From Candidatus Syntropharchaeum sp. (GTDB lineage: Archaea; Halobacteriota; Syntropharchaeia; Syntropharchaeales; Syntropharchaeaceae): a stretch of 38,230 nt of DNA. This document shows positions 35,288 to 38,230 of the stretch, one piece after another. The first letter of the stretch is position 1. Every line of letters begins with the position of its first letter. The stretch covers positions 1 to 38,230 of the forward strand of contig JAOQII010000015.1 of NCBI GenBank assembly GCA_026134025.1, written 5' to 3'. The notes beneath the pieces were generated by a model. That model searched no databases, was not told the DNA's origin, and saw only the letters and a list, made by a program, of their open reading frames with translations. The position numbers and the translations under genes are program-made.

Positions 35288-36312
35288 CCCAGCCTGTACT
35301 TTACAGCCTCTACAAGCCCCACAGGACCTGCCATCATCATATCACCCGCAGGTGCAACATGAACCTCTGCCCCCTTCATAAACGACTTCTTTGGTCCTGT
35401 GATTGTAATAACATCAGGTTCGATCGGCTCAAATACAAGGGCACCGTGTCCCCCATCATCAAATACCTCATCAAAGGTTATAACGCCCTTTTTGAGTCGA
35501 TCAAGGAAATGCAGTAATTTATCTCGATCTATCATCCGTGTATGATGCTCAAAAAAGCCGCATATCTCACGATCCTCGATCGATACAGCAAGTGTATGTC
35601 CATTTCCGATATTAACAGCAACAGATCGCTGAATCCCACTCATCTTCTCATCCATGAGGCTTCCGAGAGCTGCTGCGACACCTGTATCCATAATGAGAAT
35701 ATCCCCGGTGAAGCTTGATCTGAGTCGCTTCAAGATCGATTTCATCCTGCTGAATTCTCCCCTTATTTTATTTAAATGGGAAAATTCCTCGATCCGCCTT
35801 GACGATAAAAGAAGCTTCTTGAAGATGATAAATCGATTTTCACGATCACTCACGCCCCGGGGTGCAACCCCATGATCCTGAACTGCGACAGCGATTACAT
35901 CAAAGGACGTATCGATCCCAAATGCCTCAAGCCGTGATCTGAGCAGTTCAAGGTCAAGATCTGTTATCCTGAGCTTTTCACAATCTACTTTCTCAAGCTC
36001 ATCATCCGATATCAGTGTGATCCCGAGCTCCCTGACCTGCTCAAGATCGTCCCTTATCGTTCTTGCAGCAGATGGTGTCATGTAAACCCTGTGTTCTTTG
36101 AGGTGATCAAGGATTGCGCGATTTATAGGTCCTCCACCCATCGTATCACCGTATATCAGAAGATCTCCCGTTGTGGATCGGATCTTTTGCGCAAAATAAC
36201 GGGTTGGTGAGGGGAGAACGAGCTTGTATGAACCTTCAAGTGGTGATGTAGCCTCATCCACAATCATGATGTCCTGTGTTCCCATACCGATGTCAACTGC
36301 AAGAATTCGCAT
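35284..36312 (-). CDS. DUF1786 protein, predicted ASKHA-type ATPase
   Basis: The 342-residue protein starts MRILAVDIGMGTQDIMIVD, a phosphate-1 loop of the actin/sugar-kinase/Hsp70 (ASKHA) type, and has a second such signature in ILIMDTGVAAALG and a late NIGNGHTLAVSI strand. This fits DUF1786 (PF08735), which databases often label, without evidence, as a pyruvate formate-lyase activator. No radical SAM cysteine motif is present, so that label is unlikely. I chose ATG 36312, with AAAGG 6 nt upstream; a start at 36333 is possible. It is the first gene of the operon with tldD and tldE. Confidence 0.85.
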   Translation of the reverse strand: MRILAVDIGMGTQDIMIVDEATSPLEGSYKLVLPSPTRYFAQKIRSTTGDLLIYGDTMGGGPINRAILDHLKEHRVYMTPSAARTIRDDLEQVRELGITLISDDELEKVDCEKLRITDLDLELLRSRLEAFGIDTSFDVIAVAVQDHGVAPRGVSDRENRFIIFKKLLLSSRRIEEFSHLNKIRGEFSRMKSILKRLRSSFTGDILIMDTGVAAALGSLMDEKMSGIQRSVAVNIGNGHTLAVSIEDREICGFFEHHTRMIDRDKLLHFLDRLKKGVITFDEVFDDGGHGALVFEPIEPDVITITGPKKSFMKGAEVHVAPAGDMMMAGPVGLVEAVKYRLG

Positions 36313-36359
36313 GATAAACCTTTTAGGCTTCATCCTTTAAGTTTTAAGCGGTGGACTGA
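36313..36359. promoter_or_regulatory. Short divergent promoter, DUF1786 operon / pelota
   Basis: The 47-bp gap carries TTTTAGG and CTTTAAGTTTTAAGC, which read as weak TATA-like elements on both strands, and GGTGGA before the pelota GTG. Both transcription starts must lie very close to the coding regions. Confidence 0.35.
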
Positions 36360-37403
36360 GTGCAGATACTCGCAAAGAAGCTGAAACGTCGGGAAGGGAG
36401 TGTAAAACTCCTGGTGGAATCACTCGATGATCTATGGCATCTGAAGTACATCGTTGAACCTGGGGACGTCATTCATGCTCTGACATACAGACGTGTGGAA
36501 GAAGCAAGTGATAAGCTACGATCCGAGAAGCGCGAGAAAAAACCGGTCTATCTCGCGATCAGGGTCGAGGAGGTTGAATTTCACAGGTTTTCCAATCGAT
36601 TGAGGATCCATGGTATAATTGAGGAAGGAATGGATACCGGCTCGTATCACACGCTCAACATCGAGCCTGGAAGTGAGCTTACAGTATCCAAATCATGGCA
36701 TGGGGATCAGCTCGAGCGGTTGGAGAGTGCGGTTGAGCGGGGTTCAGGAACGAGTGTGCTGGTTCTAACAATTGAAGAGGGGTATGCTGCGTGTGGGAGA
36801 CTGCGGGAGTTTGGGGTTGAAGAACTATTCACGTGCAGTGGATCGAGGGGGAAAAGAGGTGGCACAGATAAGGATTTCTTTTCCATCGTTATAGATCACC
36901 TTAAACGGATCCCCATTGAAGCGGATCTTATCGTTGTTGCAGGTCCTGGTTTTGTGAAGAATGAGTTTGTATCACGCCTCAGGGAGCAGAGCCAGGAGAT
37001 CTCATCCAAACTCATCGTCGTCGATACACAGTCCACAGGACCATCAGGATATCAGGAAGTCCTGAGAAAAGGAAAAAGCGGGGTTCTTGAGATCGCGTCT
37101 TCTTTCAGGATCGCAGAGGAGGCTGAGCTCATTGAGGTGCTTTTGAGAGAGATCGCACTTGAAGGGAAGGCTGCCTATGGCTTTGATGAGGTGTGGGACA
37201 AAGCGGTGATGGGGGCCGTTAAGATACTGCTGCTACTCGATGAGGTTCTGAGGGAGAGCAGGATGGAAGGAGAGAGAAAGCTTGAGGAGTTGATCAAGCT
37301 GGTGGAGGATGCAGGGGGGAGAGTTGTCATATTCAGCAGCGAATTTGAGCCTGGCAAGCAGTTGAAGGGACTTGGTGGGGTTGGGGCGGTGTTGAGGTAT
37401 TGA
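36360..37403 (+). CDS. pelA: Archaeal Pelota, mRNA surveillance and ribosome rescue factor
   Basis: aPelota, an eRF1 paralogue, binds the empty A site of stalled ribosomes and recruits ABCE1 for subunit splitting; in archaea it works with aEF1A. The 347-residue protein has the Sm-fold N-terminal domain (VKLLVESLDDLWHLKYIVEPGDVIHALTYRRV, VEFHRFSNRLRIHGII), a middle domain with FSIVIDHLKRI and VVAGPGFVKNEF, and a C-terminal domain with GRVVIFSSEFEPGKQL and a glycine-rich end. Length is normal. The start is GTG 36360 with GGTGGA 8 nt upstream. Confidence 0.96.
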   Translation: MQILAKKLKRREGSVKLLVESLDDLWHLKYIVEPGDVIHALTYRRVEEASDKLRSEKREKKPVYLAIRVEEVEFHRFSNRLRIHGIIEEGMDTGSYHTLNIEPGSELTVSKSWHGDQLERLESAVERGSGTSVLVLTIEEGYAACGRLREFGVEELFTCSGSRGKRGGTDKDFFSIVIDHLKRIPIEADLIVVAGPGFVKNEFVSRLREQSQEISSKLIVVDTQSTGPSGYQEVLRKGKSGVLEIASSFRIAEEAELIEVLLREIALEGKAAYGFDEVWDKAVMGAVKILLLLDEVLRESRMEGERKLEELIKLVEDAGGRVVIFSSEFEPGKQLKGLGGVGAVLRY

Positions 37404-37461
37404 GGGGTTATGAGACGGATGGAATAAACCGGGAGGGGGTTCAGGAACAATTAGAATTCTT

Positions 37462-37965
37462 TTACAGCTTTGTTAAATAGAGATACGGCAGTACTATTAC
37501 AAGTATAAGTATAATAGTGATTATAACTATCTTCGACAATATTGGATGTTTTTCCTCTTGCTTTTTTGAAAATTCATCAAACCAATTGACAATCTTTTCA
37601 CTGGTTTCAGGCGAAAGGAGTGAAAATGTGAATATCACTGTAAATGCGATAAATAAAAACAAAAAATCAAATTGACTATTGAAACCAGCGGTTAACTGTT
37701 CAATAAAAGCTAATATTAACAGACTATGGTGATAAGAAGAAAGGAAAGCTAAAAAGTCGATTAATAGATAAAGTGTAGTTCTTGAAAGAAAAATATAATA
37801 GAAAATCGCGGTTATTAAATATATTGAAAAGAGTAGGAGAATCAAAAGATGAAACTCCTCTCTTGTAAATGTTACAAAGAAACCGCTTATGATGATAAAT
37901 GTTTGTACTAATCTCTCCCGTTTCTCAACTTCTCTATAGCGTTCTTCTCTATCCGTCGGAACCAC
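37462..37965 (-). CDS. Hypothetical membrane protein
   Basis: The 167-residue protein begins with a charged segment (VPTDREERYREVEKRERL), followed by about five hydrophobic helices, with a charged loop (SPETSEKIVNWFDEFSKKQEEKHP) before the last one. I recognise no family. The start is GTG 37965. The region is much richer in A+T than the genes to the left, including codon choice, which suggests a recent arrival. The next gene on the same strand ends 52 nt upstream. Confidence 0.65.
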   Translation of the reverse strand: MVPTDREERYREVEKRERLVQTFIIISGFFVTFTREEFHLLILLLFSIYLITAIFYYIFLSRTTLYLLIDFLAFLSSYHHSLLILAFIEQLTAGFNSQFDFLFLFIAFTVIFTFSLLSPETSEKIVNWFDEFSKKQEEKHPILSKIVIITIILILVIVLPYLYLTKL

Positions 37966-38017
37966 CTAACACTTTTTCCAGTGAAAAATCCAACCTGCCC
38001 TAACATTTTGGTTTTTA

Positions 38018-38230
38018 TTAATACCTTGTTTTTCCAAAGAATACAATAGTTCCTGCTCTTCTTTCGTGAGTAAACTCTATATAGCCAGCAAATATAGCTA
38101 TGCCAATAAAGAAACCCGCAAATAACACTACTATCGATGTGATTGATACAGCGGGAATGGATTTAACACCTTGAAGGGATAACTGTGCAATAGATAACAT
38201 AGACGATATGAATAGAAGTATCGCAAACCC
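38018..38230 (-). CDS. C-terminal part of a membrane protein (runs off the window)
   Basis: The minus-strand frame is open from the window end to the stop at 38018 and gives 70 residues. Two hydrophobic stretches are visible (GFAILLFISSMLSI and ITSIVVLFAGFFIGIAIFAGYI), followed by a basic C-terminus FTHERRAGTIVFFGKTRY. An ATG at 38200 exists, but the reading frame continues through it, so it need not be the start. No family is recognised. Like its neighbour it is AT-rich. Confidence 0.5.
   Translation of the reverse strand, partial: GFAILLFISSMLSIAQLSLQGVKSIPAVSITSIVVLFAGFFIGIAIFAGYIEFTHERRAGTIVFFGKTRY

Noticed and set aside
35284-36312. Pyruvate formate-lyase activating enzyme, the label often given to DUF1786
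   Set aside because: No CxxxCxxC radical SAM motif is present, and the N-terminal loop is of the ASKHA nucleotide-binding type.

Overview
The window is archaeal. It carries TBP, a group II chaperonin homologue, archaeal Pelota, TiaS, a family B DNA polymerase with a C-terminal PIP box, a tRNA gene without encoded CCA, TATA boxes about 25 nt before several starts (leaderless mRNAs), and the short 335-residue PurA. A Mrp-type HypB, a HypA and a hexaheme cytochrome with one CxxxCH motif suggest an anaerobic euryarchaeon of the methanogen/ANME/alkane-oxidiser/Archaeoglobus sphere (Halobacteriota). The exact lineage cannot be read from sequence alone.

Layout. (1) 1-178: the 3' end of an IS630-type transposase and its terminal repeat. 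(2) 245-6942: tRNA-Arg(GCG) behind purA, divergent pyrC, then carAB. (3) 7037-7684: a TorD-like chaperone. (4) 7705-8114: IS ends followed by an AT-rich control region with three palindromes. (5) 8115-13789: a two-subunit [NiFe] hydrogenase facing an opposing purF-hypA-mmrHypB-protease operon. (6) 13868-14261: decayed transposase fragments. (7) 14267-20206: a tbp-ogt-chaperonin-CBS-polB operon, divergent from purD. (8) 21571-26032: an overlapping run of three histidine kinases and a stand-alone receiver. (9) 26153-29847: nadE, a nitrilase-family gene and tiaS. (10) 29890-32615: a B12-binding radical SAM gene divergent from the hexaheme cytochrome and a small Cys-containing protein. (11) 32605-37403: a DUF1786-tldD-tldE operon divergent from pelota. 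(12) 37462-38230: AT-rich membrane-protein genes, the last one running off the window.

How the genes work together. Purine (purA, purF, purD) and pyrimidine (carA, carB, pyrC) synthesis genes are spread through the window. The hydrogenase subunits and three maturation factors (HypA, the Mrp-type HypB and the C-terminal protease) face each other and overlap at their 3' ends, and the maturation genes appear to be co-transcribed with purF. The hydrogenase resembles group 1 enzymes but has no Tat signal and no membrane subunit beside it.

The most interesting points are a chaperonin that has lost two conserved ATPase aspartates, the hydrogenase module and its palindromic promoter, the ASKHA-like DUF1786 gene fused by overlap to tldD/tldE, the kinase run, and the mobile-element scars (IS630 ends at 158-178 and 7705-7725, and a perfect 28-bp inverted repeat at 7863-7890 and 13868-13895).
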